From assembly GCA_964353225.1 (NCBI GenBank), contig CAYGVA010000021.1, positions 1 through 35,821 of the forward strand: a DNA stretch of 35,821 bases, in the 5' to 3' direction. The DNA is from PCC-6406 sp964353225. GTDB taxonomy: Bacteria; Cyanobacteriota; Cyanobacteriia; Phormidesmidales; Phormidesmidaceae. Shown here one piece after another: positions 23,732-32,068 of this stretch. A program made the position numbers and the translations under genes. The notes under the pieces were generated by a model that saw nothing but the letters and a program-made list of their open reading frames with translations, did no database searches and was not told the origin of the DNA. Each line of letters starts with the position of its first letter. Position 1 is the stretch's first letter.

Positions 23732-25156
23732 TTATGACTGACCAATCCTGTGAATTTTGAGGAAATTGGTGCCCTGACGCTGGCTAGCAGGAATCCCCCC
23801 CAGCATTAGCACCATGTCACCGGGAGCGACCATTTGCTTGTCTAATAAATAGGTTTCGGCTTGCTGCACCATGGTTTCAAAGGTCTCCATGCGCTCATCA
23901 ATCAAAATCGGTTTGACCCCCCAAACCAAGTTCAACCGGTGATACACATCGCGATCGGGGGTCAGGGCCACGACAGGGCTTTTGGGCCGCTCTGCCGCTG
24001 CAATCATGGCGGTATATCCCGACTCGGTAAAGCTGACAATGCACTGGAGCGCTAGGGTCTTATCAATGGTCTTGAGGGCTTCGCTCAGGGCGTGGGTGGC
24101 GTCACTGCTCTCGGGAGGGTTATTGACAAAACTCAGCTCCGGTTCCACATCCTGGGCAATGCGGGCCAGCATTTGCACCGCCCGCACAGGAAATTTACCC
24201 ACGGCAGACTCCCCGGACAACATCACTGCATCGGTGCCGTCAATGATGGCGTTGGCCACATCGCTGGCCTCGGCGCGGGTTGGGCGTGGATTATGGATCA
24301 TGCTGTCCAGCATTTGGGTGGCGGTAATCACCGGAATGCTTTTGCGGTTGCAGGCTTGGATGATCCGCTTTTGCAGCAGGGGGACCTTTTCGGCCTTCAT
24401 CTCCACCCCCAAGTCCCCTCGGGCTACCATCACCCCATCGGTGACCGCCAAAATGGCGTCGAGGTTGGCGATCGCTTGGGGCTTTTCGATCTTGGCAATC
24501 ACCGGAGTCTCCGGGGCTCCCAACTCCACCAGCCGCCGCTTTAGGGCGACGATATCATCGGCACGCCGCACAAAGCTCAGGGAAACCCAATCCACCCCCT
24601 GGGACACCCCAAAGGCCAAATCTTTTTCATCCTTTTCAGTCATGGCCGGTAGTTGCAGGCTCAGGTCCGGTAGGTTGACCCCCTTGCGGCTTTTGAGCAG
24701 TCCGCCCTGCACGACGCGACAGGTCACCCGATGAGGCTGCACCGCCTCGATCTTGAGTTCTAAAAGACCATCATCCAACAGCACTTGCATCCCTGGCTCC
24801 GCCTCATCGGCCAGATAGGGATAGTCAATGGTGATATCGGTGGGGTGCTCATCTTTGCCGATGGGGACCAGGGTTAGGGTCGCCCCTTCAAGCAGTTGCA
24901 CCCCCTCAGTCGCCATCGTCCCCACCCGGATCTTGGGACCCTGTAAGTCTTGCAACAGGGTAATGGGGTGATCCGTTTCCCGAGAGACCTGTCGCAAGAG
25001 ATCGATCATGCGGGTGTGCTCTGCATAGCTACCGTGGGAAAAGTTGAGACGAGCAACACTCATACCCGCCTGCACCATTTGCAATAGGGTCTCGTGGGTA
25101 CTACTGGCAGGGCCAATGGTGGCCACAATTTTGGTGCGATGGAGCAGGGGCTTCAT
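23732..25156 (-). CDS. pyk: Pyruvate kinase
   Basis: Pyruvate kinase converts phosphoenolpyruvate and ADP to pyruvate and ATP. The 474-residue protein has the short form, without the extra C-terminal PEP-utiliser-like domain of longer cyanobacterial isozymes. Visible motifs are RTKIVATIGPASS at the N-terminus, ARLNFSHGSYAEH, the catalytic Lys region VIAKIEKPQA, the metal-binding GVMVARGDLGVEM, the substrate-binding ITATQMLDSMI and NAIIDGTDAVMLSGESAVG. The start is the ATG at 25156. Its stop codon is 70 bp before the NDH-2 start, so it may head a pyk-ndh2-nnr transcription unit. Assignment of the isozyme (pyk1 or pyk2) is not attempted. Confidence 0.97.
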   Translation of the reverse strand: MKPLLHRTKIVATIGPASSTHETLLQMVQAGMSVARLNFSHGSYAEHTRMIDLLRQVSRETDHPITLLQDLQGPKIRVGTMATEGVQLLEGATLTLVPIGKDEHPTDITIDYPYLADEAEPGMQVLLDDGLLELKIEAVQPHRVTCRVVQGGLLKSRKGVNLPDLSLQLPAMTEKDEKDLAFGVSQGVDWVSLSFVRRADDIVALKRRLVELGAPETPVIAKIEKPQAIANLDAILAVTDGVMVARGDLGVEMKAEKVPLLQKRIIQACNRKSIPVITATQMLDSMIHNPRPTRAEASDVANAIIDGTDAVMLSGESAVGKFPVRAVQMLARIAQDVEPELSFVNNPPESSDATHALSEALKTIDKTLALQCIVSFTESGYTAMIAAAERPKSPVVALTPDRDVYHRLNLVWGVKPILIDERMETFETMVQQAETYLLDKQMVAPGDMVLMLGGIPASQRQGTNFLKIHRIGQS

Positions 25157-25444
25157 AGGAATACAAAACCTTTGGTAATTGGACTAAATGCTGACGGAAA
25201 AGGTTGTCTATTTCCTCTGCCTAGGCGCAGGGGAGATTGGACAATGTCTTGGCTCATCCGTGTCCACGCTAGGCTGGGGGTGCCGACGGTAGAAAACACC
25301 GAGTTAAATTGCTACGGCCTAGACTACAGTGCTGAGGTCTCCCGAAAAGCATGACCTTTGTGGGTCAGAGATAGTTGCATCTACGGATCGCGCAAGGCCC
25401 CACAAGTGATCGGGCACACTAACATCATCTATCTACTGAGCTAC

Positions 25445-26893
25445 ATGGCTGATCTCGACCCTGCTGTTTTTTCCGAAGCCGATCTGGCCATTCCAATTAC
25501 GGAAGACATTCCGGCGCTAGGGATCAACTCCACCCTTGCAGAACTGCCGCTTTACGATGTCAGTCTTGATTTAGATAACCCCGGTACTGATGCGGCCCAA
25601 CAGTTTGAGCTAGATCCGCAATTACCCGGCATCATTTTGCATGAGCAGCAACGGTGTATGGGCTTGATCTCTCGGCAGCGGTTTCTAGACTACCTGTTGC
25701 GTCCCAAGGGGATTGATTTATTCCTGGCCCAGCCTTTACGGGTTTTGCAGAGCTATGCCCGGTTGAAGCCGATGGTGCTGGCCCATAACACCCCGATTTT
25801 AGCGGCGGCTCAATTGGCGCTGCGTCGGCCAGCGGAGTATCAAGGGGAACCGATTTTGGTGCGCCAGGGCCACCTCGATGGTAAAAGGCCAGCCCTGAAG
25901 GGCCATCGTCTCCTCAGCCCCCATGATCTCAACCTCGCCCACTGGCAAATCCGAGGGATTGAAACCCAAATTCGCCACGAACGCGCCCAGGCCCAAATGC
26001 TGCAAAGCGAGAAGATGGCAGCTTTGGGGCGATTAGTGGATGGCGTTGCCCATGAAATCCTCGATCCCCTGGGGTTTATTTGGGGCAATCTGGCCCATGT
26101 CTCTAGCTACTGTCAGCAACTCATGGAATTAATCACCGCCTATGAAACGGTGTTGCCAGAGCCTCCTGTCGAGGTCCTCGATCTCCGGGAAGACATTGAA
26201 CTGGATTATTTGCAAACTGACCTACCCCAGACTATTACCAGTATTCAGGGGGGGGCAGAACGGCTGAAGCAGTTGGCCCTGAGTTTGCAAAATTTCTGCC
26301 ACATTGACGAGGTGTATCCCAAACCGGCTGATCTCCATGAACTCTTAGATAGCACTGTGTTGCTGCTCAAGAGTCGCCTGACCACCCGTATTGAAGTGGT
26401 TCGGGACTACGCCCCGTTGCCGCCAGTCACCTGTTTTGTGGGGCAGTTAGGGCAGGTTTTTATGAATATCTTCATCAACTGTGTTGATGCCCTGTTACAG
26501 CAAACGGTGCGGCGCGATATGTCCGTTGACCTCGGGGAAGCTATCCAGCGTGGCCATTTTTTTGAGGTGGTGGAGTCCCCCAAAATCATTGTCACCACCT
26601 GCATGTGTGCGCCCCCCAAGGAAAATCACCAAGACTCCCAGCGGTGGATATCGATCACCATTGCGGATAATGGCCCTGGGCTTTCCCCTGAGGCCCAAGC
26701 CCAGGTGCTGAAATCCTTTTCGGTGGAGCAGCGCTTGGAGAAGGAAACGAACTTGGCCATGAGCTATCGCATCATTACCGCCAAGCATGGGGGGCGTTTT
26801 TATGTGCGATCGCGCAGTTTTTCTAGCCAGGAGACTGATCCCGGCATCGGCACTGAGTTTGAGATCCGCTTGCCCCTCTACGCCCGGAATTGA
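25445..26893 (+). CDS. Soluble sensor histidine kinase with CBS-like N-terminal region and degenerate ATP lid
   Basis: A 482-residue protein. Residues about 45-145 resemble the CBS-like sensory module of several cyanobacterial kinases (FELDPQLPGIILHEQQRCMG, SRQRFLDYLLRPKGIDLFLA). A helix leads to the H-box, MAALGRLVDGVAHEILDPLG, with His203. The ATPase domain keeps an N-box (MNIFINCVDALL), G1 (IADNGPGLS) and a final GIGTEFEIRLP. The usual phrase FEPFFTTK...GTGLGL is replaced by LKSFSVEQRLEKETNLAMS, so the glycine-rich lid is missing and kinase activity may be weak or altered. No transmembrane segment is seen. I chose the ATG at 25445; a TTG 29 codons upstream is unlikely. No response regulator is adjacent. 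Confidence 0.87.
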   Translation: MADLDPAVFSEADLAIPITEDIPALGINSTLAELPLYDVSLDLDNPGTDAAQQFELDPQLPGIILHEQQRCMGLISRQRFLDYLLRPKGIDLFLAQPLRVLQSYARLKPMVLAHNTPILAAAQLALRRPAEYQGEPILVRQGHLDGKRPALKGHRLLSPHDLNLAHWQIRGIETQIRHERAQAQMLQSEKMAALGRLVDGVAHEILDPLGFIWGNLAHVSSYCQQLMELITAYETVLPEPPVEVLDLREDIELDYLQTDLPQTITSIQGGAERLKQLALSLQNFCHIDEVYPKPADLHELLDSTVLLLKSRLTTRIEVVRDYAPLPPVTCFVGQLGQVFMNIFINCVDALLQQTVRRDMSVDLGEAIQRGHFFEVVESPKIIVTTCMCAPPKENHQDSQRWISITIADNGPGLSPEAQAQVLKSFSVEQRLEKETNLAMSYRIITAKHGGRFYVRSRSFSSQETDPGIGTEFEIRLPLYARN

Positions 26894-27576
26894 TCGGTGT
26901 TGTCGGGGGGCACTGGATCGGGCACGAGGTCTTGGCGATCGCGGGGCATCACCTCGTCACTGCCGTTGTACTCGCTGCTGAGTCCCGTGACTTGGAGCCT
27001 TTGTCCTGGCTTGAGGAATGGCATTTCGACCGGCGCAATGGCCGTTGAACGGGGGATGTAAATTTGCACCATGCCGGTGTCATCGGCCAGCCAGAGGCGA
27101 TCGCCGTAGGGGGCATCGCTGACTAAGGCGCGGGTAATGGTGCCGTGAACAGTTACTAAGGTGCCGTCTAGATTTTTCGCGGCGGCGATGGTGGCCGGTT
27201 GCGGCAAGACAACTGGGGCTGGGCGATCGCGCCGCTCCCCAGCTTCCATCTGCATCACCCGTTGCCCATGGCCGTCGTCCTGTAGCGTACCGATGACCGT
27301 GACGGCATCCCCCACCTGTAGATCTAGGACCTGGTCAGTGGCCACATAAATCCCCCCAGTTGGGTCTTGAATGGCAAACCCTTGATCGAAGCTAGCCGAC
27401 TCAAACTGGCCACTGGCCACGGTGACCCGACCCGCCACCGTCACCTCAACGCCATTAGGGGCCTGCCGCGCTTGGCCAATGGATAGCGGGGCAGCTAGGG
27501 CGGGTTGGGCTAGAGAGAGCAGGAGGCTCAGCACAATGGTGAGCAGAGCTAGAATCGGTCGGTTTGAATGATCCAC
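26878..27576 (-). CDS. Secreted OB-fold protein
   Basis: A 232-residue exported protein. The N-terminus is a classic signal peptide (LALLTIVLSLLLSLAQPALA, then APLS). The mature part has two OB-fold-like segments. The first is about 40-112 (VEVTVAGRVTV, QDPTGGIYVATDQVL, VGDAVTVIGTL). The second is about 135-210 (LDGTLVTVHGTITRAL, LADDTGMVQIYIPRS, PGQRLQVTGLSSEY). Such modules occur in YhcR-type nuclease proteins and as stand-alone periplasmic proteins; no catalytic domain is fused here. The start is a GTG at 27576. The 3' end overlaps the convergent histidine kinase gene by 16 bp. The ligand is unknown. Confidence 0.82.
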   Translation of the reverse strand: MDHSNRPILALLTIVLSLLLSLAQPALAAPLSIGQARQAPNGVEVTVAGRVTVASGQFESASFDQGFAIQDPTGGIYVATDQVLDLQVGDAVTVIGTLQDDGHGQRVMQMEAGERRDRPAPVVLPQPATIAAAKNLDGTLVTVHGTITRALVSDAPYGDRLWLADDTGMVQIYIPRSTAIAPVEMPFLKPGQRLQVTGLSSEYNGSDEVMPRDRQDLVPDPVPPDNTDQFRA

Positions 27577-27593
27577 TTATGACGCTTACCCTG

Positions 27594-27750
27594 GCTTTCC
27601 CCGCTTCGGGAGGGACGAGATTTCCCCTCTTCGGAGGGGCTAGGGGTGGGTTCCGGCGCATAGCCACGCATCTGACCCACCTCGGTCTCTGGCCATACTT
27701 TCCGAGAGGCTGACCCACCCTGGCCTGCGGTCACCCCTCCCAAGAGGGGG
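27594..27750. repeat. Intergenic element with paired hairpins and direct repeats
   Basis: Two hairpins share the arms CCCCTC and GAGGGG: 27624-27639 (TTCG loop) and 27734-27749 (CCAA loop). Between them CTGACCCACC occurs twice (27672-27681 and 27710-27719), framing a CTCGG/CCGAG inverted pair (27681-27685, 27702-27706). A shorter CCCG-CTT-CGGG hairpin precedes it. It lies between asd and the OB-fold gene and may serve as the asd terminator. It looks like a REP/MITE-type element, but only one copy is in the window. Confidence 0.5.
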
Positions 27751-27785
27751 ATGATTCGGTCAGGTTTTGTGATTCCAAACGCGGC

Positions 27786-28787
27786 TTACTTATAGACCAG
27801 CTTATAGATCTCATAGGCGTTGAGCGCCGCGCCGCGCAAGAGCTGGTCGCCGCTCACAAAGAGGTTCAAGCCCTGCTCACCATAGACGAGGCTGTGGCGA
27901 ATGCGACCCACTTCGACAGCGTGCTTATAGGTGGAGGTCACCGGCATCGGGTACACATTGTTCTCGATGTCGTCACGGAGCTCGACGTTGGCATCGGCAG
28001 CCAACAGTGCCCGCGCCTCCTCTAAGGACGTCACTGGTTGGGTGAATTTAATCGAGATGCTCTCGGCGTGGGAGCGCAGGGCCGGGACCCGTACCGCTGT
28101 GGCCTCAATGGGCATATCCGGTGCCTCTAGCACCTTGCGGATTTCCCACACCATTTTCATCTCTTCCTTGGTGTAGAGATTGTCTTGAAATTTATCGATT
28201 TGGGGCACGACGTTGTAGGCCAAGTCGTGGAGGAAGTAATTGCTTTTAAAGGTGCGATCGTAGTCTTTAAACGCTCCGGTACGGGCCACCAACTCTTCCA
28301 TGGCCGGTTTGCCCGCACCACTAGCCGCCTGATAGGTAGAAAGGGTCAGGTGCTCGATGCCATACCGACGATGGAGGGGGGCTAAGACGACGAGGGCGAT
28401 CGCCGAAGAGCAGTTGGGGTTGGCAATCAGGGTTTGCCCGGTGAAGCTGTGGGGGTTGACGGGCGGCACAACCAGCGGCACCGCCGGGTCGTAGCGAAAG
28501 GCGGAGGAGTTATCGATCACAGTGCTGTTTTTGGCCAGCAGCGGACCGTACTCTAAGGCAAAGTCACCGGAGACGCAGAGAAATATCACGTCACAGCTGG
28601 CTGCGTGATCCACATCGAAGGCTTGCAACTCAAAGTCTTGATCTTTGCAGGTGAGGGTCTTGCCAGCGGACTTGGCGGAGGCATAGCACACCATCTCAAC
28701 CGCATCCTGGTGGGTGAGAAACAGCTCTAAGAGTGTTGTGCCCACCGCGCCGGTTGCCCCAGCAATGCCGATCCGTAACTTGCCCAT
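27786..28787 (-). CDS. asd: Aspartate-semialdehyde dehydrogenase
   Basis: Asd reduces aspartyl phosphate to aspartate semialdehyde with NADPH, the branch point to lysine, threonine and methionine. The 333-residue protein has the NADP-binding GIAGATGAVG (7-16), the nucleophile Cys126 in IANPNCSSAIAL, STYQAASGAGKPAM after it, and the general base His240 in VRVPALRSHAESISIKF. Length and motifs match the bacterial Asd/USG-1 family rather than ArgC. The start is the ATG at 28787. It is flanked on both sides by repeat-rich intergenic DNA, so it is probably monocistronic. The familiar downstream dapA neighbour of many cyanobacteria is absent here. Confidence 0.95.
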   Translation of the reverse strand: MGKLRIGIAGATGAVGTTLLELFLTHQDAVEMVCYASAKSAGKTLTCKDQDFELQAFDVDHAASCDVIFLCVSGDFALEYGPLLAKNSTVIDNSSAFRYDPAVPLVVPPVNPHSFTGQTLIANPNCSSAIALVVLAPLHRRYGIEHLTLSTYQAASGAGKPAMEELVARTGAFKDYDRTFKSNYFLHDLAYNVVPQIDKFQDNLYTKEEMKMVWEIRKVLEAPDMPIEATAVRVPALRSHAESISIKFTQPVTSLEEARALLAADANVELRDDIENNVYPMPVTSTYKHAVEVGRIRHSLVYGEQGLNLFVSGDQLLRGAALNAYEIYKLVYK

Positions 28788-28886
28788 GATTGCCTTGTCG
28801 AAAAACTAGCGTTGTATTCATGCTTGGAGGAGTATGTCCCCCACCCTTTAGACCTTAGAGGATTTCTCGATAAGTTCATAACGCAA

Positions 28887-28926
28887 AAGCCCCGCTGCCT
28901 CCAAAAGTTGAGCGTCAGCGGGGCTT
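28887..28926 (-). terminator. Intrinsic terminator downstream of ahcY
   Basis: AAGCCCCGCTG (28887-28897) and CAGCGGGGCTT (28916-28926) form an 11-bp perfect stem around an 18-nt loop. On the minus strand the stem ends in TTTT followed by GCG. It lies about 155 bp after the ahcY stop codon, with a palindromic repeat between them. It could also serve plus-strand transcripts. Confidence 0.65.
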
Positions 28927-28942
28927 GAATTTGAGTGGCATT

Positions 28943-29022
28943 TGTAGGTTGGGTGGTGCGCTAGCAGAACCCAACAGAACAGGCTCTATTGTTGGGTTGC
29001 ACTTCGTTGCACCCAACCTACA
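28943..29022. repeat. 80-bp nested palindromic repeat (TGTAGGTTGGGT family)
   Basis: The outer arms TGTAGGTTGGGTG (28943-28955) and CACCCAACCTACA (29010-29022) are 13-bp perfect complements. Inner arms AACCCAACA (28968-28976) and TGTTGGGTT (28990-28998) form a second stem, giving a nested palindrome. Intergenic repeats with the TGTAGGTTGGGT core are familiar from many cyanobacterial genomes. It is probably a non-autonomous mobile or REP-like element; no target-site duplication was confirmed. Confidence 0.75.
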
Positions 29023-29081
29023 GGTCACTAACTCGGCGGTGCAGGGGACTCACATCAAGCTGCCTGGTTAGGCTGCACCAC

Positions 29082-30467
29082 TTAGTACTTGTAGCTGTCG
29101 GTCTTGAAGGGACCACTTACTGGCACATTGATGTACTTGGCTTGGGTTTCGGTTAATTGAGTGATCACCCCACCGAAGCCTTCCACCATGTAGCGGGCCA
29201 CCTCTTCATCCAGGTGTTTCGGCAACACCTCCACCGTGATGGCAGTGGCCTTATCCCCAGGGGCTTTATCTGCAAACTTGCGCTCAAACAAGAGCATTTG
29301 CGCCAGCACCTGGTTGGCAAAGGAGCCATCCATAATCCGGGAGGGGTGGCCGGTGGCGTTGCCGAGGTTGACCAAGCGACCTTCGGCCAGCAGCAGCAAG
29401 AAGTCGTCGGAGGCATCGCTACGGTAGACCTGGTGCACCTGGGGCTTCACCTCTTCCCAGCGCCAGACGCGCCGCATAAAGGCGGTGTCAATTTCGTTAT
29501 CGAAGTGGCCAATGTTGCAGACCACAGCCCCCTTCTTCAGATAGGTGAGCATGTTGGCATCACACACATTGACGTTGCCGGTGGTGGTCACCAACAGGTC
29601 AGTCTTGGCCAGTAGGGTTTGGTTGATGCTGGCGACGGTGCCGTCATTTTTGCCGTCGATGTAGGGAGACACCAACTCGAAACCATCCATACAGGCTTGC
29701 ATGGCGCAGATCGGGTCGCATTCAGCCACCTTGACGATCATGCCTTCTTGACGCAAGGAAGCAGCGGAGCCTTTGCCCACGTCACCGTAGCCAATGACCA
29801 GGGCTTTTTTGCCCGCCATCAGGTGATCGGTGGCCCGCTTGATAGCGTCGTTCAAGCTGTGGCGACAGCCGTACTTGTTGTCATTCTTGGCTTTAGTGAC
29901 GGAGTCGTTGACGTTAATGGCGGGCACTTTTAGCTCACCGGCTTCTAACATCTCCAACAACCGGTGGACGCCGGTGGTGGTTTCTTCCGTGACCCCGTGG
30001 ATGCTATCGAGCATGGCGGGGTAGGTTTCGTGGATGTAGCCGGTGAGGTCACCGCCGTCATCCAAAATCATGTTGGCATCCCACAGCTCACCCGCTGCGT
30101 TGCGGCAGGTTTGCTCTAGGCACCACATGTACTCTTCTTCGGTTTCCCCTTTCCAAGCGAAGACGGGGGTGCCAGCGGCGGCGATCGCGGCTGCCGCGTG
30201 GTCTTGGGTCGAGAAAATATTGCAGGAGGACCACCGTACCTCAGCACCGAGGGCTTGCAGGGTCTCGATTAAGACGGCGGTCTGAATGGTCATGTGGATG
30301 CAGCCAATGATCTTGGCTCCGGCCAGGGGCTTGGCATCCCGATACTTGTCGCGAATGGTCATCAGGGCGGGCATTTCGCTTTCGGCGATCGCAATTTCCT
30401 TACGACCCCAGTCCGCCAAAGAAATGTCCGCTACTTTGTAATCCCGCTGTAAAACTTGTGCAGTCAT
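29082..30467 (-). CDS. ahcY: Adenosylhomocysteinase (S-adenosylhomocysteine hydrolase)
   Basis: AhcY hydrolyses S-adenosylhomocysteine to adenosine and homocysteine, relieving inhibition of methyltransferases such as ChlM, encoded about 3 kb away. The 461-residue protein has the substrate motif CIHMTIQTAVLIETL (56-70) and the catalytic region VNDSVTKAKNDNKYGCR, with Lys192 and Asp196 in positions equivalent to the known active site. The NAD-binding GYGDVGKGSA starts at 226. It ends in the typical Lys-Tyr (TDSYKY). The start is the ATG at 30467. A 369-bp stretch with possible leader structure lies upstream. Confidence 0.97.
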   Translation of the reverse strand: MTAQVLQRDYKVADISLADWGRKEIAIAESEMPALMTIRDKYRDAKPLAGAKIIGCIHMTIQTAVLIETLQALGAEVRWSSCNIFSTQDHAAAAIAAAGTPVFAWKGETEEEYMWCLEQTCRNAAGELWDANMILDDGGDLTGYIHETYPAMLDSIHGVTEETTTGVHRLLEMLEAGELKVPAINVNDSVTKAKNDNKYGCRHSLNDAIKRATDHLMAGKKALVIGYGDVGKGSAASLRQEGMIVKVAECDPICAMQACMDGFELVSPYIDGKNDGTVASINQTLLAKTDLLVTTTGNVNVCDANMLTYLKKGAVVCNIGHFDNEIDTAFMRRVWRWEEVKPQVHQVYRSDASDDFLLLLAEGRLVNLGNATGHPSRIMDGSFANQVLAQMLLFERKFADKAPGDKATAITVEVLPKHLDEEVARYMVEGFGGVITQLTETQAKYINVPVSGPFKTDSYKY

Positions 30468-30836
30468 TGAGATCCCTTGATTTACTGTGTACTCGTGTGG
30501 TTTGAGGTCGTTAAAGCGCCGCTTGGAGCACCTCAGTGCAGATCTAGCATATCGATTAATTTAGGCGCGTGTAGGTCGAAGTACTTACGATAGCGCGCAG
30601 ACCCCTTGTCAGAAAGGGGTTTCCCCGCCTAATGCAAATCAGGTCTTCGACCATTTGACGATGTTTCTTGCCCCGCGAGCACCTCAACCACTCACCGCCG
30701 CCCCAGCAGATCACCCCCAACCAAGGCCGCTCCGGCAGTGGTTTCACCACAGTGATAGAGCACAACTATGGATAGGCTCAAGGCCTAAGGTCCGTCTTAA
30801 TGGCTAATTGGGTGTATCTGAAAACTTAAAGGGGGA
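30468..30836. other. Leader/promoter region of ahcY with small hairpins
   Basis: No gene is visible in these 369 bp. Near ahcY, TGAGGT (30503-30508) pairs with ACCTCA (30530-30535), enclosing an AAGC-GCC-GCTT stem (30514-30524), so the mRNA leader may fold. Further out, ACCCCTT (30601-30607) and AAGGGGT (30614-30620) form a hairpin with a 6-nt loop, followed by TTTCCCC. I could not match a known SAH or SAM riboswitch consensus. Confidence 0.4.
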
Positions 30837-30910
30837 CGGGACTGGCGCGATTCGAACGCGCGACCTGCCGCTTAGGAGGCGGCCGCTCTATCCAGCTGAG
30901 CTACAGCCCC
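30837..30910 (-). tRNA. tRNA-Arg, anticodon CCU
   Basis: The minus strand folds into a complete 74-nt cloverleaf. The 7-bp acceptor pairs GGGGCTG with CAGTCCC (one G-T pair), the D stem is GCTC/GAGC, and the T arm contains GTTCGAATC. The anticodon stem GCCGC/GCGGC holds the loop CTCCTAA, giving anticodon CCU, which reads AGG. The discriminator base is G and no CCA is encoded. It stands alone, with no adjacent tRNA. Confidence 0.97.
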
Positions 30911-31037
30911 AGGTCAGATTTTGAGGGATTGACCGATGCGTACATACCTGATCGATACCCTATCACGTCACTATAGTATGTCTATCCAGTGCCTAAATCA
31001 GCGATCGCCCTTTTGTCGATCTGCTGCCCCTGCTCCT

Positions 31038-31778
31038 TTAGCGGGCGGTCGAGCCTCGATAGATTCGTTCCGCCTGCTGGCGCGATAAGCGGGTCACCCC
31101 CGGCAAATGATCCTTTGGGGTTGCATAACTGCCCGCATTCACAGGAGTACTGGGTGATTGGCTGGTCGGGGCGACAAATCCGTGCTGGTCATTGTCGTAG
31201 GCAAAGACCTCTGCCGTCTCAATGTTATAAATCCAAGCATGGATCGATAGCTCGCCCCGGTAGAGCTTTGAGCGGATGACGGGGTAGGTGCGAAGATTCT
31301 CGATTTGGGTGAGCACATTCTCCGCCACCAAGGTCTCCATCATTTCTTCCTTGTCAAGGTGGGCGTAATTATCGATCACCAACTTGCGGGTGGCTTCCGT
31401 GTGGCGTAACCAGCTATACACTAGGGGCATTTTCTCTTCCAATTCCCCCAGTTGCAGTAGCCCCTTCATCGCGCCGCAATGGCTGTGCCCACAAATGATG
31501 ATTTGGCGGATATCCAGAGCTTCCATGGCATATTCAATCGTGGCCCCCTCGCCGCCATTGGTGGCCTCATAGGGGGGAACGATGTTGCCTGCATTGCGGA
31601 TCACAAACAGGTCGCCAATGTCTGCCTGGGTAATGATGCCGGGGTCTACCCGTGAATCAGAGCAGGAGATAAACAGCACCCGAGGATGTTGTCCCTTGCT
31701 GAGTTCATCCATCAGGGTTTGGTGGGACGGCACATAGTCGCGTTGGAAGCGACGCACGCCTTTAATTAGCTTTTTCAT
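31038..31778 (-). CDS. ccaA: Beta-class carbonic anhydrase (carboxysomal CcaA/IcfA type)
   Basis: This enzyme interconverts bicarbonate and CO2, supplying Rubisco inside beta-carboxysomes. The 246-residue protein shows the zinc ligands Cys39 (FISCSDSRVDPG), His98 and Cys101 (CGHSHCGAMKG), with the Asp41-Arg43 dyad. FVIRNAGNIVPPYE is also typical. A C-terminal extension after about residue 195 (the tail containing FVAPTSQSPSTPVNAGS) resembles the extra tail of CcaA proteins, which contributes to carboxysome interactions. The start is the ATG at 31778. No carboxysome shell gene is nearby, as is usual for ccaA. A non-carboxysomal beta-CA is the alternative. Confidence 0.93.
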   Translation of the reverse strand: MKKLIKGVRRFQRDYVPSHQTLMDELSKGQHPRVLFISCSDSRVDPGIITQADIGDLFVIRNAGNIVPPYEATNGGEGATIEYAMEALDIRQIIICGHSHCGAMKGLLQLGELEEKMPLVYSWLRHTEATRKLVIDNYAHLDKEEMMETLVAENVLTQIENLRTYPVIRSKLYRGELSIHAWIYNIETAEVFAYDNDQHGFVAPTSQSPSTPVNAGSYATPKDHLPGVTRLSRQQAERIYRGSTAR

Positions 31779-32068
31779 TGAACCCTCAGAGGATGGATGG
31801 GCCGCAGGGGGGATAGAAAGCCCCAGCTTCGATCAGAAAACGATACGCCCTCGGCTAACCATGGTTATCTCACAATTACAGGGCCTTCTAAACAAAGTTT
31901 TGCTTATTGGTGCAATTGCTATGGCTTCTTAATGGTGAGTTGCAAACCCTTACATTCTTGGGGGGGCCAGTTTTGGGCAACCGCAGTATCTCTACCATGC
32001 AACCCTCTCTACCCTTAGCAGCGGCCTAAAGCGTAACGGCCAAGCGCCCTAGCAATCATCCTGACGGG

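Noticed and set aside
25094..25354. Small plus-strand frame across the pyk start and the pyk-kinase gap
   Set aside because: Most of it is antisense to the conserved N-terminus of pyruvate kinase and it shows no domain features.
27786..28787. ArgC (N-acetyl-gamma-glutamyl-phosphate reductase) as an alternative for the asd gene
   Set aside because: The motifs around Cys126, the STYQAASGAGKPAM segment and RSHAESISIKF fit aspartate-semialdehyde dehydrogenase, not ArgC.
30468..30640. SAH or SAM riboswitch upstream of ahcY
   Set aside because: Small stems exist but I could not find the conserved core of any known SAH or SAM aptamer.
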